A stretch of DNA of 64,000 bases from contig NZ_CP053943.1 of assembly GCF_013267195.1 (NCBI RefSeq), positions 91,205 through 155,204 of the forward strand, in the 5' to 3' direction. Position 1 is the stretch's first letter. The number at the start of each line of letters is the position of its first letter. The notes beneath the pieces are model-generated. The model did no database searches and was not told where the DNA came from. It saw nothing but the letters and a program-made list of their open reading frames with translations. The position numbers and the translations under genes are program-made. The stretch comes from Halorubrum salinarum. GTDB taxonomy: Archaea; Halobacteriota; Halobacteria; Halobacteriales; Haloferacaceae. This document shows positions 1 through 9,317 of this stretch, piece after piece.

Positions 1-30
1 TGCGCTCGTGGACGTGCGTTCCGGCGTTTC

Positions 31-228
31 TCAGGCGTGGGAGGTGTATCCGGCGTCCTCGACGGCTTGAACGAGTGACGTGACGTCAGCGTCGCCGTCG
101 ACGCTCGCCTGTTCGGCCTCTCGATCGGCGGTCGCGTCGGTCACGCCGCTCACTTCTCGAAGCGCGTCTTCGACTGTCTGTTCACAGTGGCCGCAGGTCA
201 TGCCTTCGACGGTGATCGTCTGCGTCAT
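31..228 (-). CDS. HMA-domain copper chaperone (CopZ-like)
   Basis: This 65-residue cytoplasmic protein is a single heavy-metal-associated domain. The metal-binding loop GMTCGHC sits near residues 9-15, as in CopZ/Atx1 chaperones, which carry Cu(I) to P-type ATPases and regulators. The strongly acidic composition is typical of haloarchaea. It lies divergently from an Lrp-TRASH metal sensor and 0.9 kb from a CopA-type ATPase, which supports a role in copper handling. The ATG at 228 is the only sensible start. Family assignment is firm; the identity of the metal is inferred from context. Confidence 0.93.
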   Translation of the reverse strand: MTQTITVEGMTCGHCEQTVEDALREVSGVTDATADREAEQASVDGDADVTSLVQAVEDAGYTSHA

Positions 229-360
229 ACAGCTATACGTATGAGATGCACGTCTTTGTCAGTTACTGCTTCGAATCCAAAGTCAATCCTGAAAATGAAA
301 TGGCATACGAAGCCCAACGCTGGGAAACAATATTGTAATTCGAGATACCTACAGATAGAT

Positions 361-951
361 ATGCGTGATTTAGATGAGACTGACATGAAGATCCTCTCGC
401 TACTGGCAGAGGACGCGCGACGTCCGTTCAGCAGCATCGGTGAGGAGGTAGATCTCTCTGGTCCGGCCGTATCAGACCGCGTGAAACGGTTAGAGGAATC
501 CGACATCATCAACGGGTTCACCGTCGACGTGAATCGCGCACAACTGCGAGCTGGCGTTCCGGTGTTCGTCCGGCTCGAAAACGATACCTCTGTCATCGAG
601 CCACTTCGAAGCCGACTCCACGACGCGGATGGTATCGAACACCTCTTCGTTACTGCCGAGGGGAAAATATGGTTCTACGGTCGTGCGGAGGGGCAGAACG
701 TTCGACGGTGGATCGATGGGCTTCTCGAGGAGACGCCATCGACGGACTACTCGGTAACGCTCGTCGACGACCTCGAATGGACACCCTCGCTCGACGGCAC
801 TGAGTTCGCAATTACATGTGCCGAGTGTGGGAATACGGTCGATAGCGAGGGCGAATCCGCTCGAATCGACGATGATGTCTATCACTTCTGTTGTTCGTCG
901 TGCCGTGGTCGCTTCGAAGACCAGTATCAGCGACTCGAAGAAGGAGCGTAA
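361..951 (+). CDS. Lrp/AsnC-type regulator with C-terminal TRASH metal-binding domain
   Basis: This 196-residue protein has an N-terminal AsnC-type winged helix (about residues 1-60, beginning MRDLDETDMKIL), a central ligand/oligomerisation region, and a C-terminal TRASH-like cysteine cluster: CAEC at 153-156 and FCCSSC near 177-182. The same architecture occurs in the Halobacterium regulator VNG1179C, which controls a copper ATPase, so copper sensing is the likely role (family knowledge). I chose the ATG at 361 rather than the in-frame start at 187: the protein begins with the canonical Lrp helix there, and an AT-rich TATA-like stretch (about 328-337) lies near -27, suggesting a leaderless transcript. 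The copA-type ATPase follows downstream. Confidence 0.9.
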   Translation: MRDLDETDMKILSLLAEDARRPFSSIGEEVDLSGPAVSDRVKRLEESDIINGFTVDVNRAQLRAGVPVFVRLENDTSVIEPLRSRLHDADGIEHLFVTAEGKIWFYGRAEGQNVRRWIDGLLEETPSTDYSVTLVDDLEWTPSLDGTEFAITCAECGNTVDSEGESARIDDDVYHFCCSSCRGRFEDQYQRLEEGA

Positions 952-1111
952 GCTGTAGTCGCTGTTTCCTCTCTGGGTGGGGTCGTTGATATTGGCTTCC
1001 TTCGGCGGTGTAACGTTAATTTGCTTTAGAATCTGAATTCTATACTTGTCTAAAGCCCTGTTCTCGAAACAGTAACTGCACTAAGTAAGGACCACGTATT
1101 GTAGGGTACGA

Positions 1112-3712
1112 ATGGGAACGCGAACTGTCCACCTCGATATCACGGGAATGTCCTGCGCCAACTGTTCGGCGACGATCCAGGACACCCTCGAATCCCTCAC
1201 CGGGGTATCGGAGGCGAACGCGAACTTCGCCACCGACGAGGGCTCCGTCGAGTACGACCCCGAGGAGGTATCGCTCCGCGAAATCTACGACGCTATTGAT
1301 GATGCCGGCTACGGCGCCGTCTCGGAGACGGCCACCATCGCCATCTCCGACATGACGTGTGCCAACTGTGCTGAGACCAACGAAACCGCGCTGGAGGCCA
1401 CACCGGGCGTCATCGACGCCGAGGTCAACTACGCGACCGACGAGGCGCAGGTCACGTACAATCCTGCCGACACGTCGCTAGACGCGCTGTACGACGCCAT
1501 CGAAGACACGGGGTACTCACCGGTTCGTGAGGACGACGGGGAATCCGGTGAAGATGCCCGTGACGCCGCACGACAGGCCGAGATTCGGAAACAGCTCCGG
1601 CTGACCCTGTTTGGCGCGGTGCTGTCGGCCCCGCTGCTGTTCTTCCTCGCCGAGAAGTTCCTGCTCGGCGGTGGCGTCCTCCCGGAGACGATTCTCGGGG
1701 TCGAGTTCGGCTGGGCAGAGTTCCTGCTGGCGACACCCGTCCAGCTGGTACTCGGCTGGCCGTTCTACAAGAACTCCTACAAGGCGCTCGTGAAGAACGG
1801 TCGCGCCAACATGGACGTGCTGATCGCGCTGGGTTCGACCACCGCGTACGTCTACTCCGTCGCAGTCTTGCTCGGCGTGATCGCCGGTGGGCTGTACTTC
1901 GACACCGCAGCGCTCATCCTCCTGTTCATCACGCTCGGGAACTACCTCGAAGCCCGCTCGAAGGGGCAGGCCGGCGAGGCGCTGCGGAAACTGCTGGAGA
2001 TGGAGGCCGACACCGCGACCCTCGTCGACGAGGACGGGAACGAGGAGGAGATTCCCCTGGAAGACGTCGAGGTCGGCGACCGGATGAAGGTGCGACCGGG
2101 CGAGCAGATTCCCACGGACGGCGTCGTCGTCGACGGGCAGTCGGCGGTCGACGAGTCGATGGTCACGGGAGAATCGGTCCCCATCGAGAAGAGCGAGGGC
2201 GACGAGGTGGTCGGCTCCACCATCAACGAGAACGGCGTGCTCGTCGTCGAGGCGACGAAGGTCGGGAAGGACACGGCGCTCCAGCAGATCGTGCAGACGG
2301 TCAAGGACGCCCAGTCGCGCCAGCCCGACATCCAGAACCTCGCTGACCGCATCTCCGCGTACTTCGTGCCGGCCGTCATCGCGAACGCCGTTCTCTGGGG
2401 CGTCGTCTGGTACCTGTTCCCCGGAACTCTCGCGAGCTTCGTCGAGTGGCTCCCGCTGTGGGGTGCCGTGGCAGGTGGACCCGCAATTGCTGGAGGGACC
2501 GTCACCGTCTTCGAGTTCTCGATCATCGTGTTCGCGTCGGCCGTACTGATCGCCTGCCCCTGTGCGCTCGGGTTGGCGACGCCTGCCGCGACGATGGTCG
2601 GAACGACCATCGGCGCACAGAACGGCGTCCTGTTCAAGGGAGGTGACATCCTCGAGCGAGCGAAGGACGTGGACACGGTCGTCTTCGACAAGACCGGGAC
2701 GCTGACGAAAGGAGAGATGGAGCTGACCGACGTGGTCGTGTTCGATAGTGACGGCCAACCGGTCGCGGACGGCGGCGACACCGCTGCCGATGGGGGTCAG
2801 CTAACCGCACGTGACCGCCTTAGCGAGGAAGACGTCCTTCGGCTCGCAGCCACGGCCGAGAGCGGGAGCGAACACCCGCTCGCCCGCGCTATCGTCAACG
2901 GAGCCAAGGATCGTGGCATCGACGTGACCGACCCCGAGGACTTCGAGAACGTCCCCGGACACGGCATCAAAGCGACCGTCGGTGACAGCGAGGTACTGGT
3001 GGGCAACCGGAAGCTGCTCCGCGACAACGGGATCGACCCCTCGCCCGCCCAGGAGACGATGGAACGCCTAGAGAACGAGGGGAAGACAGCCATGCTCGTC
3101 GCCTACGAGAACGAACTGGTTGGAGTGGTCGCTGATGCCGACACGATCAAAGAGAGCGCGAAGGACGCCGTACACCAACTACAGGAACGTGGTGTCGACG
3201 TGATGATGATCACCGGCGACAACGAGCGGACCGCCCGCGCGGTCGCCGAGCAGGTCGGCATCAACCCCGAGAACGTTCGCGCGGGGGTTCTCCCCGAGGA
3301 CAAGTCCGACGCCGTCGAGACCATCCAGGACGAGGGCCGGAAGGCGATGATGGTCGGTGACGGCGTCAACGACGCGCCCGCCCTCGCCGTCGCGTACGTG
3401 GGGACGGCCATCGGCTCGGGGACGGACGTCGCCATCGAGGCCGCCGACGTCACGCTGATGCGCGACGACCCGCTCGACGTCGTGAAGGCCATCCGCATCT
3501 CGGACGCGACGCTCGCGAAGATCAAGCAGAACCTCGTCTGGGCGCTCGGGTACAACACCGCGATGATTCCGCTGGCGTCGCTAGGCCTGCTCCAACCGGT
3601 GCTCGCTGCCGGGGCGATGGCGTTCTCCAGCGTGTCGGTGCTGTCGAACAGCCTGCTGTTCCGACGGTACACCCCCGATCACGACTACAAACTGCTCGGG
3701 AAACTCCGCTGA
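1112..3712 (+). CDS. copA: copper-exporting P1B-type ATPase with two HMA domains
   Basis: This 866-residue membrane protein has two N-terminal HMA domains (GMSCANC with C15/C18, and DMTCANC with C83/C86), about eight membrane helices, the TGES actuator motif, the intramembrane metal motif C482-P-C484, the phosphorylated Asp in DKTGT (D526), an HP motif (SEHPLA) and GDGVNDAP. The CPC motif and two HMA domains mark a CopA-type Cu(I)/Ag(I) exporter. It is full length for the family. The 160-bp gap before it carries a TATA-like TTCTATACTT near 1039-1048. It sits between the Lrp-TRASH sensor and a set of membrane and cupredoxin genes. Confidence 0.95.
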   Translation: MGTRTVHLDITGMSCANCSATIQDTLESLTGVSEANANFATDEGSVEYDPEEVSLREIYDAIDDAGYGAVSETATIAISDMTCANCAETNETALEATPGVIDAEVNYATDEAQVTYNPADTSLDALYDAIEDTGYSPVREDDGESGEDARDAARQAEIRKQLRLTLFGAVLSAPLLFFLAEKFLLGGGVLPETILGVEFGWAEFLLATPVQLVLGWPFYKNSYKALVKNGRANMDVLIALGSTTAYVYSVAVLLGVIAGGLYFDTAALILLFITLGNYLEARSKGQAGEALRKLLEMEADTATLVDEDGNEEEIPLEDVEVGDRMKVRPGEQIPTDGVVVDGQSAVDESMVTGESVPIEKSEGDEVVGSTINENGVLVVEATKVGKDTALQQIVQTVKDAQSRQPDIQNLADRISAYFVPAVIANAVLWGVVWYLFPGTLASFVEWLPLWGAVAGGPAIAGGTVTVFEFSIIVFASAVLIACPCALGLATPAATMVGTTIGAQNGVLFKGGDILERAKDVDTVVFDKTGTLTKGEMELTDVVVFDSDGQPVADGGDTAADGGQLTARDRLSEEDVLRLAATAESGSEHPLARAIVNGAKDRGIDVTDPEDFENVPGHGIKATVGDSEVLVGNRKLLRDNGIDPSPAQETMERLENEGKTAMLVAYENELVGVVADADTIKESAKDAVHQLQERGVDVMMITGDNERTARAVAEQVGINPENVRAGVLPEDKSDAVETIQDEGRKAMMVGDGVNDAPALAVAYVGTAIGSGTDVAIEAADVTLMRDDPLDVVKAIRISDATLAKIKQNLVWALGYNTAMIPLASLGLLQPVLAAGAMAFSSVSVLSNSLLFRRYTPDHDYKLLGKLR

Positions 3713-3732
3713 ACGCCAAATCCACTTGCTCC

Positions 3733-3957
3733 ATGTCGTCTATTTCCCGCCGCACGGTGCACGCGTACCTCGTCGAGACGGCCGATACTGAGCCCACGTA
3801 CCTTCGGGCTCGGGATATCGCCAGCGACCTCGACGGATCGCCGAAAGCCGTCGCACAGTATCTGAGCCAGCTCCAGGACGACCTCACCGACGTGTCGCTC
3901 GAACAGTGGGGACGCTCGAAGAGCACGACGTGGCGACTGGAGGTGAGCGAGTCGTGA
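3733..3957 (+). CDS. small haloarchaeal wHTH-like protein (DUF7123-like)
   Basis: This 74-residue soluble protein resembles a minimal winged helix: the region around ARDIASDLDGSPKAVAQYLSQL reads as a DNA-binding helix-turn-helix, followed by a short strand pair ending TTWRLEV. It begins 20 bp after copA, and its stop codon overlaps the GTG start of the next gene (GTGA), so it is probably co-transcribed with the DUF63 protein. Similar small proteins precede DUF63 genes in haloarchaea (recollection, not searched). No direct functional evidence is visible. Confidence 0.75.
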   Translation: MSSISRRTVHAYLVETADTEPTYLRARDIASDLDGSPKAVAQYLSQLQDDLTDVSLEQWGRSKSTTWRLEVSES

Positions 3958-4955
3958 GCACCGTCACTCACCGCGTCGAAACCGCCCTCCCCGCCACTGG
4001 AACTCGGGAGTGGTGGGTCCTGTATCTGCTCGCCCCGGTCGTCCTCGTCGGTGCAGCACTCCTCGCATTCCCGACGCTCGTCTACGACCGATTCGTCTGG
4101 CAGTATCTCTGGGGCCCGGTCGTCGCTGACGCTGCCGGCCAGCCAGTCACGCACGAGGGAATACGGGCCGTCCGCGGATACAACGCCGTGAACACGGTGA
4201 CGTACCTCGCGGCAGTCGTGTACAGTCTCCCCGGGCTCCGAGCGTATCTCGACTCCCTCGATGTCACGTACGACGCTCGACTCGCGTACGGGTTCGCGCC
4301 AATCATCGTTGCTGGCGGAGCGATGCGCGCCCTCGAGGATATCGGCCTGCTCGGTGACTACGCCGTGCTGTTCATCACGCCGTCGATCTACTTCGTCGTC
4401 ACCGCCGTCACCGTCCTCTCACTCGGCGTCGGCGCACTCGCGCGTAACCGGAATATCGGATCCATCCCGTCGATAGTCGGTCTCGTTGGAACGGTCTGGG
4501 CGATCGGTGCCGTCGGGTGGGCGCTCTGGTATGGGCTCTCGACGTCGGCTCCACTCCGCGTGTGGGTGCCGGTCGCGACGACGGGGATCGCCCTCGGCGT
4601 GACCGCGCTCTACTACTGGGGCGCGAGTCTTGTGGATATCGCACACCTCCGACACCCGTTGTCCCTGCTGGCCGTCTTCGGCCAGATGTGGGATGCGGCG
4701 CAGAATCTCATCGGCGTCACGTTCCTCGGCTATTCACCCAAGCTGGTCGTGACGAATCTCGTGTACCAGGCGACCGGATTCTCGGGATCGACGTTCGTCC
4801 TCAAACTCCTCGTGACTGGCGGTATCGTGTGGTACCTCGCGGACGCGAAAGAAGAAATGAATCACACTTGGTGGTGGCTCATGACGTTCTTCATCGGGGC
4901 GATTGGGCTCCCGATGGGCGTCCGTGGATCGCTTCGGATGATGCTCGGAGTCTAA
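3954..4955 (+). CDS. DUF63 family integral membrane protein
   Basis: This 333-residue polytopic protein has about eight to nine hydrophobic segments, starting with VLYLLAPVVLVGAALL and ending with a helix before MGVRGSLRMMLGV. It matches the archaeal DUF63 family of unknown function. I chose the GTG at 3954, which overlaps the preceding stop codon; the upstream ATG at 3906 would overlap that gene by about 50 bases. It is part of a run of membrane genes (3954-6134) immediately followed by a cupredoxin. Confidence 0.85.
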   Translation: MSTVTHRVETALPATGTREWWVLYLLAPVVLVGAALLAFPTLVYDRFVWQYLWGPVVADAAGQPVTHEGIRAVRGYNAVNTVTYLAAVVYSLPGLRAYLDSLDVTYDARLAYGFAPIIVAGGAMRALEDIGLLGDYAVLFITPSIYFVVTAVTVLSLGVGALARNRNIGSIPSIVGLVGTVWAIGAVGWALWYGLSTSAPLRVWVPVATTGIALGVTALYYWGASLVDIAHLRHPLSLLAVFGQMWDAAQNLIGVTFLGYSPKLVVTNLVYQATGFSGSTFVLKLLVTGGIVWYLADAKEEMNHTWWWLMTFFIGAIGLPMGVRGSLRMMLGV

Positions 4956-4957
4956 CA

Positions 4958-5416
4958 ATGGAGACGATGAACACGAACGGTACGACACGGCAGTACGGCG
5001 CGGCAATCGCACTCGTCTCGGGAGTCTACTCGCTGCTCTCGGCGGTAACCGGCAGCGGGATGATGGAATCGAACAGCGGGCTCCTCATGGTGCTCCTCGG
5101 CGTCATCGTAGTCGTGCATGGCGTCGTTCTGCTGACGCCGTACGCGGATCGGCTCGGGAACACGAGCGGACCGCTGATGATCGGCTACTCGCTCGTGATG
5201 TTGCTCAATCAAGCGCTCGTCGGCGTCACCGGGAGTATGAACTGGGGAATGGGGTCCGGTATGAACGGCGGAATGGGTGGCGGGATGAGCGGCGGCATGG
5301 GGTCGTCGATGACTGCCGGGATGGGCTGGGACCTCGGAATGGTCGCGCTCGCAGTCCTGATGTTGATCAGCGGCGTGATTATGACGAACCGACGAAACGA
5401 CAGCTCAGGGATGTAA
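4958..5416 (+). CDS. methionine-rich four-helix membrane protein
   Basis: This 152-residue protein has about four membrane helices and a loop of repeated G-M-x-G-G-M units (for example GMNGGMGGGMSGGM) between helices 3 and 4. Methionine clusters of this type can bind Cu(I) or Ag(I) on the extracellular side (family knowledge of Met motifs), which fits the copper neighbourhood. The ATG at 4958 starts two bases after the stop of the DUF63 gene, so they likely form an operon. I do not recognise a named family. Confidence 0.85.
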   Translation: METMNTNGTTRQYGAAIALVSGVYSLLSAVTGSGMMESNSGLLMVLLGVIVVVHGVVLLTPYADRLGNTSGPLMIGYSLVMLLNQALVGVTGSMNWGMGSGMNGGMGGGMSGGMGSSMTAGMGWDLGMVALAVLMLISGVIMTNRRNDSSGM

Positions 5417-5429
5417 TTCGGCGAGACGA

Positions 5430-6134
5430 ATGACATCCGCACCTACAGCGACCACGAATCGACTGCCCAGCTATCTCGCCCCACTCCCCCGGCGCGTTGA
5501 GGACCTCGCACTTCGGTACGCGTGGGTCATCGTCGCGATTAATCTAGCCGGGACTGCGTTCGGGTTCTGGTACTACCGCTTCCAGCTGGCCCAAACCCCG
5601 ATAGTGATGTGGCCGTTCGTCCCCGATAGCCCCGCCGCGACGCTGTTTGTCGCGCTTAGTCTCGCCGCGTGGAAACTGGACTACGACGTCGAGTGGCTCC
5701 ACATGCTCGCCTTCTTCGGCAATATCAAACTCGGGCTCTGGACGCCGTTCGTCCAGCTGGTTCTCAACGGGCCAGGTGGTATCGAACCCTGGCTCTACTG
5801 GTTCCTCATCGTAAGCCATCTCGCGATGAGTCTGCAGTCGTTCCTGATCTATCGCTACGCCGAGTTCTCGGTTGGTGCGGTCGCCGTCACCACCGTCTGG
5901 TACGGCCTCAACGACATCGTGGACTACTTCGCGCCGCTCGTCGGGGAGTTCCACCACACGTTCCTGCGGGCCGAACTCGTCAACGGCGCACTCGATCACT
6001 CGGTGCGAGCGCACGACCTCGCAGCGGCCGCGGCCGTGACGCTGACGCTCGCCGCGACGTTTCTCGCACTAGCGACACGGGTGAAGAAGCTCGAAACAAC
6101 TGAGGAGTCCTCCGCACGAGGGGTGCGCCGATGA
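5430..6134 (+). CDS. DUF1405 family membrane protein
   Basis: This 234-residue protein has about six membrane helices. The segments around WKLDYDVEWLHMLAFFGNIKLG-type and WYGLNDIVDYFAPL resemble archaeal and Bacillus DUF1405 proteins of unknown function. Its last codons overlap the start of the cupredoxin gene by four bases (ATGA), implying translational coupling with that secreted copper protein. A role in the membrane assembly of the cupredoxin is possible but only inferred from adjacency. Confidence 0.85.
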   Translation: MTSAPTATTNRLPSYLAPLPRRVEDLALRYAWVIVAINLAGTAFGFWYYRFQLAQTPIVMWPFVPDSPAATLFVALSLAAWKLDYDVEWLHMLAFFGNIKLGLWTPFVQLVLNGPGGIEPWLYWFLIVSHLAMSLQSFLIYRYAEFSVGAVAVTTVWYGLNDIVDYFAPLVGEFHHTFLRAELVNGALDHSVRAHDLAAAAAVTLTLAATFLALATRVKKLETTEESSARGVRR

Positions 6135-6556
6135 ACGGCTATTCACGACGGTCGGTACTTCGCCGGAGCCGGAGTGTGCTAGCAGTCGGGGCAACCGCGA
6201 TTGCTGGCTGTCTCGGAGGTAGCGGCCCGTCGGGTCCGACGGTGACGATGACGGGCGACCTGCGATTCGATCCGGCTGACGTCGCAATCGACCCCGGTCA
6301 GCAGGTCACCTGGGTGAACGAGAGTGGAGTCCCCCATACCGCATCGGCATACGAAGAAGGGATTCCCGACGAGGCGTCGTACTTCGCAAGCGGCGGCTAC
6401 GAGTCCGAGCAGGCTGTCCGGCAGAGTACGTCAGCGAGAGGGTTTCTCGAACGAGGCGAAACCTACAGTTACACGTTCGACGTCACGGGGACGTACCAGT
6501 ATTTCTGCCTGCCACACGAGGAAAGCGGGATGGTCGGACGTGTCATCGTCGAATGA
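6131..6556 (+). CDS. halocyanin-like cupredoxin lipoprotein
   Basis: This 141-residue exported blue-copper protein has a Tat-like N-terminus (RRSVLRRSR) and a lipobox around C27 (IAGC), predicting a lipid anchor on the outer face. Type-1 copper ligands are visible: H69 (VPHTAS), then C126, H129 and M134 in YFCLPHEESGM. Such proteins shuttle electrons or bind periplasmic copper. It ends an apparent operon of membrane proteins that starts near copA. Confidence 0.92.
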   Translation: MNGYSRRSVLRRSRSVLAVGATAIAGCLGGSGPSGPTVTMTGDLRFDPADVAIDPGQQVTWVNESGVPHTASAYEEGIPDEASYFASGGYESEQAVRQSTSARGFLERGETYSYTFDVTGTYQYFCLPHEESGMVGRVIVE

Positions 6557-6579
6557 CCACGAGAGTCGACCTCACTCGA

Positions 6580-7104
6580 TCACTGACGGTGGGTCGATGG
6601 GTATCCCGGCATTCCATCGGCCATCCATAGCCAGAGCCCCAGTATCGTGACGACGGTTTGCCCGAGTACATACGGGGTCGGAGACAACAGCGCGAGCAGG
6701 TCTCCGACCGTCTCGACGTGGTGATAGTCAGTTACGACCGGCCAGAACAGAAACAGTAGCGTCTCCTCGGGGACGAACAGGTAATCCACGAGGTCCGCAG
6801 CGAGGTGTGATCCATATCCGAGCGCGTACGCCGCGCCGACCCCCCACCGGTCCCTGTGTTTCGTGACATAGAAGACAATCAGGACGACGAGTGCCGCGGT
6901 GAACACCGAGTGCGCGACCGACCGACTCGGGAGCGATGGAAGTACAAACGCGAGTGGTTTGTCGACGAGATCCGGGAGCAACGCACCTCCGAACAGGGCG
7001 AAGATCGGGACATCGTCACATCGGTCAGTAGGGCCACCAGAAATGCCTCGGTAAACGAGATACGCGACTGCAGCGTGGACCCAAAAGAGCACACTCGACA
7101 ACAC
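6580..7104 (-). CDS. membrane-bound metal-dependent hydrolase (YdjM/DUF457-like)
   Basis: This 174-residue protein has about four membrane helices and the scattered His/Asp pattern of the YdjM/DUF457 family: LLPDLVDK near residue 42, SVAHS near 62 and GYGSHLAADL near 96. The family is annotated as LexA-regulated membrane-bound metal-dependent hydrolases; the substrate is unknown. It is convergent with the cupredoxin gene and about 45 bp from the start of the next minus-strand permease gene's end. Confidence 0.85.
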   Translation of the reverse strand: MLSSVLFWVHAAVAYLVYRGISGGPTDRCDDVPIFALFGGALLPDLVDKPLAFVLPSLPSRSVAHSVFTAALVVLIVFYVTKHRDRWGVGAAYALGYGSHLAADLVDYLFVPEETLLFLFWPVVTDYHHVETVGDLLALLSPTPYVLGQTVVTILGLWLWMADGMPGYPSTHRQ

Positions 7105-7149
7105 TGTCCAGGCTATTTAAATCGTTCACGCACTGCTGCCCCGTCAGCA

Positions 7150-8448
7150 TCACACGCTATCGATTTCGGAGCGAATAGTCTCGCGCTCGAAGTAGAGGAT
7201 CTCCAGCCCCAGGAGGACGACCGTCACAACGAGAACCACACTGAAGACGGCGGGTTCCATCACGGCGAGGTGGTACACTAACGAAGGAAAGAACAGTACT
7301 GCACCCACCACGCCGACAGCGGGGAGGATACCTGTTCGAAGCCCCGCTCGATGCCTGAACGCGAGGAAACTCATCGACCCAAAGACGGTGATGAAGGCAA
7401 GCGACGCGAACGACGTGATTCCCTGAAGACTACCGTAGGCGGTGAACGCGGCCGTTATCAGGCCCAAGACGAGAAGTGTTCGCGTCGGAGCACCGTCGGC
7501 ATCGGCGTCTCCGATCCGGTCGGGAAGTAGGTCGTCTTCAAGCATTCCCGTCGCAAAGTGGGCCGCCGAGAACAGCGTGGCGTTGATCGCGCTCCCAGTC
7601 GAGAACAGCGCCGCCACGGAAATGAGGATGAACCCCATCTGCCCCATGAACGGTTCGGCCGCGATGGCGAGTGACACCTCGGGGTTCGCGGCGATCGTTT
7701 CGGGCTGAAGCAGACCCGTCGTGACGACTGCTACGAGGACGTACAGCCCGAGAGAAGCGGGAATTGAGAGATAGATCGCCTGCGGGATGGTCGTCCGGGC
7801 GTTCCGAAGATTTCCCTCGTCGTAAAAGAGTAGCTGCCAGCCCTGAAAGGCGACAAATGAGAGGGCAGCGGACATGAGCAACCCGCCCGTCGCGACGGAG
7901 GAGAACCCGGTCGTCAGCTGTCCTGTCCGCGCTCCAAAATAGAACCCCCACACACCGAAAATGAGGAGAATCCCGACCTTTGCCGCGACGAGGAGCACCT
8001 CGGTCACGCCACTCGCCCGGGCGCCGAGGACGTTCAGCAGTACAAACCCCAGGACGCTGAGAACCGACACGACGGGGCGGAGTGGAACCCCGAGGGCTGT
8101 TTCGACGCCGAGAAGTTTCGTCGCGAAACTACCGAACGCGAACGCGTACATCCCCATCGACCCGATATAGCCAAACAGAAGCGTCCACCCGACCATCCCA
8201 GCGACCGTCGTCGACTCACCGAACTCCTGTAAGAAACTGACCGAACCGCCGGACACGTCGCCAAGCCGCTGGAGACGAACGTACGAGTAGCCAGCGCAGA
8301 ACGCGACGACACCGCCGCCGGTAAAGGCGAGCCACGCCGCAGGCCCCGACATTTCCGCAACGACGCCAAGTACGGCGAAGATCCCACCCCCGATCATACC
8401 ACCGAGCGCAATCGAGACTGCACCGAGACGGCCCAGCTTCTCGCTCAT
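7150..8448 (-). CDS. APC family amino-acid permease
   Basis: This 432-residue protein has about twelve membrane helices. The first helix carries GGMIGGGIFAVLG, the unwound substrate-binding GxG region of the amino acid-polyamine-organocation family. Length and topology match APC transporters; the substrate cannot be inferred. It stands alone on the minus strand. A GAATCCAAA element (8492-8500) lies about 45 bp upstream of the start. Confidence 0.92.
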   Translation of the reverse strand: MSEKLGRLGAVSIALGGMIGGGIFAVLGVVAEMSGPAAWLAFTGGGVVAFCAGYSYVRLQRLGDVSGGSVSFLQEFGESTTVAGMVGWTLLFGYIGSMGMYAFAFGSFATKLLGVETALGVPLRPVVSVLSVLGFVLLNVLGARASGVTEVLLVAAKVGILLIFGVWGFYFGARTGQLTTGFSSVATGGLLMSAALSFVAFQGWQLLFYDEGNLRNARTTIPQAIYLSIPASLGLYVLVAVVTTGLLQPETIAANPEVSLAIAAEPFMGQMGFILISVAALFSTGSAINATLFSAAHFATGMLEDDLLPDRIGDADADGAPTRTLLVLGLITAAFTAYGSLQGITSFASLAFITVFGSMSFLAFRHRAGLRTGILPAVGVVGAVLFFPSLVYHLAVMEPAVFSVVLVVTVVLLGLEILYFERETIRSEIDSV

Positions 8449-8540
8449 CGTCTCTCCGTTGGGGTGCCATCTTTAGACTTCTTGTTGTTTAGAATCCAAA
8501 CCACCTCAGCCCGAGAAGTAGAAATCGTCTACTTCGATGC

Positions 8541-8840
8541 TCAGGTTCCGAAAAGCGAGTAGAACCACGCTTCAGTGTCCGGATGGAGACCGTTATGGAC
8601 TGTCCGGACCGCCGCAGCGATTGATACTGCGAAGATAGCGTGAAGAAGATGTGTCGGAACCCAGCCGACCACGACTGCACTTGCCCCGAGGACGGCAGCA
8701 CAGAGCGCTCCAACGCCGATTCTAAAAAAGAACGGCCGCTGAATCACCAGCACGGAGTCCCCGTAGAGCAGAGTGTAACAAAGGAACGCAAGCCCACCAG
8801 CGACGACTGCCGAGAGTAACGAGAAGAGGAGCGCCATCAT
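8541..8840 (-). CDS. small membrane protein, unknown
   Basis: This 99-residue protein has about three hydrophobic helices and a conserved-looking HNGLHPDTEAWFYSLFG tail. It overlaps the preceding minus-strand gene by four bases (ATGA), so the two are a coupled pair of equal length. No family is recognised. The copper-rich neighbourhood and paired membrane topology suggest subunits of one membrane unit, but this is inference only. Confidence 0.7.
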   Translation of the reverse strand: MMALLFSLLSAVVAGGLAFLCYTLLYGDSVLVIQRPFFFRIGVGALCAAVLGASAVVVGWVPTHLLHAIFAVSIAAAVRTVHNGLHPDTEAWFYSLFGT

Positions 8841-9136
8841 CGGGATTCTCCCCCAGAATACCCAAGTCGCGGGTGAATATATCCGAGTGCGCCGAGTACG
8901 ACTATGACACCGAGGAGAGCTCCGGTTTCCACTGCAGCGAGCAGGCCATGCGGAAGCGGTGTGAGCATCCCGAGATGGGCGATCCCGAACAGTAGCCCAA
9001 CGAGCGGTACGCCAACGAGTAGGTGTCCATATATTCCCTCGTACTGGTGCCAGATAGCGGGCGTTTTGCTCACCGTGTACGCGGTGCTCGCGAGAATGAT
9101 ACCCGTCAAGAGAAGTTCGCTGTAGGACGTAAGCAT
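8837..9136 (-). CDS. small membrane protein, unknown
   Basis: This 99-residue protein has about three membrane helices separated by short loops (HQYEGIYGH, HPRLGYSGG). I chose the ATG at 9136 (MLTSYSELLL): it starts straight into the first helix, whereas the upstream start at 9163 adds nine charged residues. It is the first gene of a two-gene unit with the 8541-8840 protein. It is divergent from the YHS permease that starts at 9318. Function unknown. Confidence 0.7.
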   Translation of the reverse strand: MLTSYSELLLTGIILASTAYTVSKTPAIWHQYEGIYGHLLVGVPLVGLLFGIAHLGMLTPLPHGLLAAVETGALLGVIVVLGALGYIHPRLGYSGGESR

Positions 9137-9317
9137 ACGACTATCTTCCCCAGCCAGCCACAAGTCAATTACTCCGCACCCGAAGTGGCATACCCCTTGA
9201 TTCTAAATTCTGCTAGGGTTGTGATGCTGGTATCCAAAGGATCACAAACGATATATCCCACAGATGTAGCCACAACCGCATTAGGAGAGGAGCCCCTAAA
9301 TGTAGGCCACCAAGACA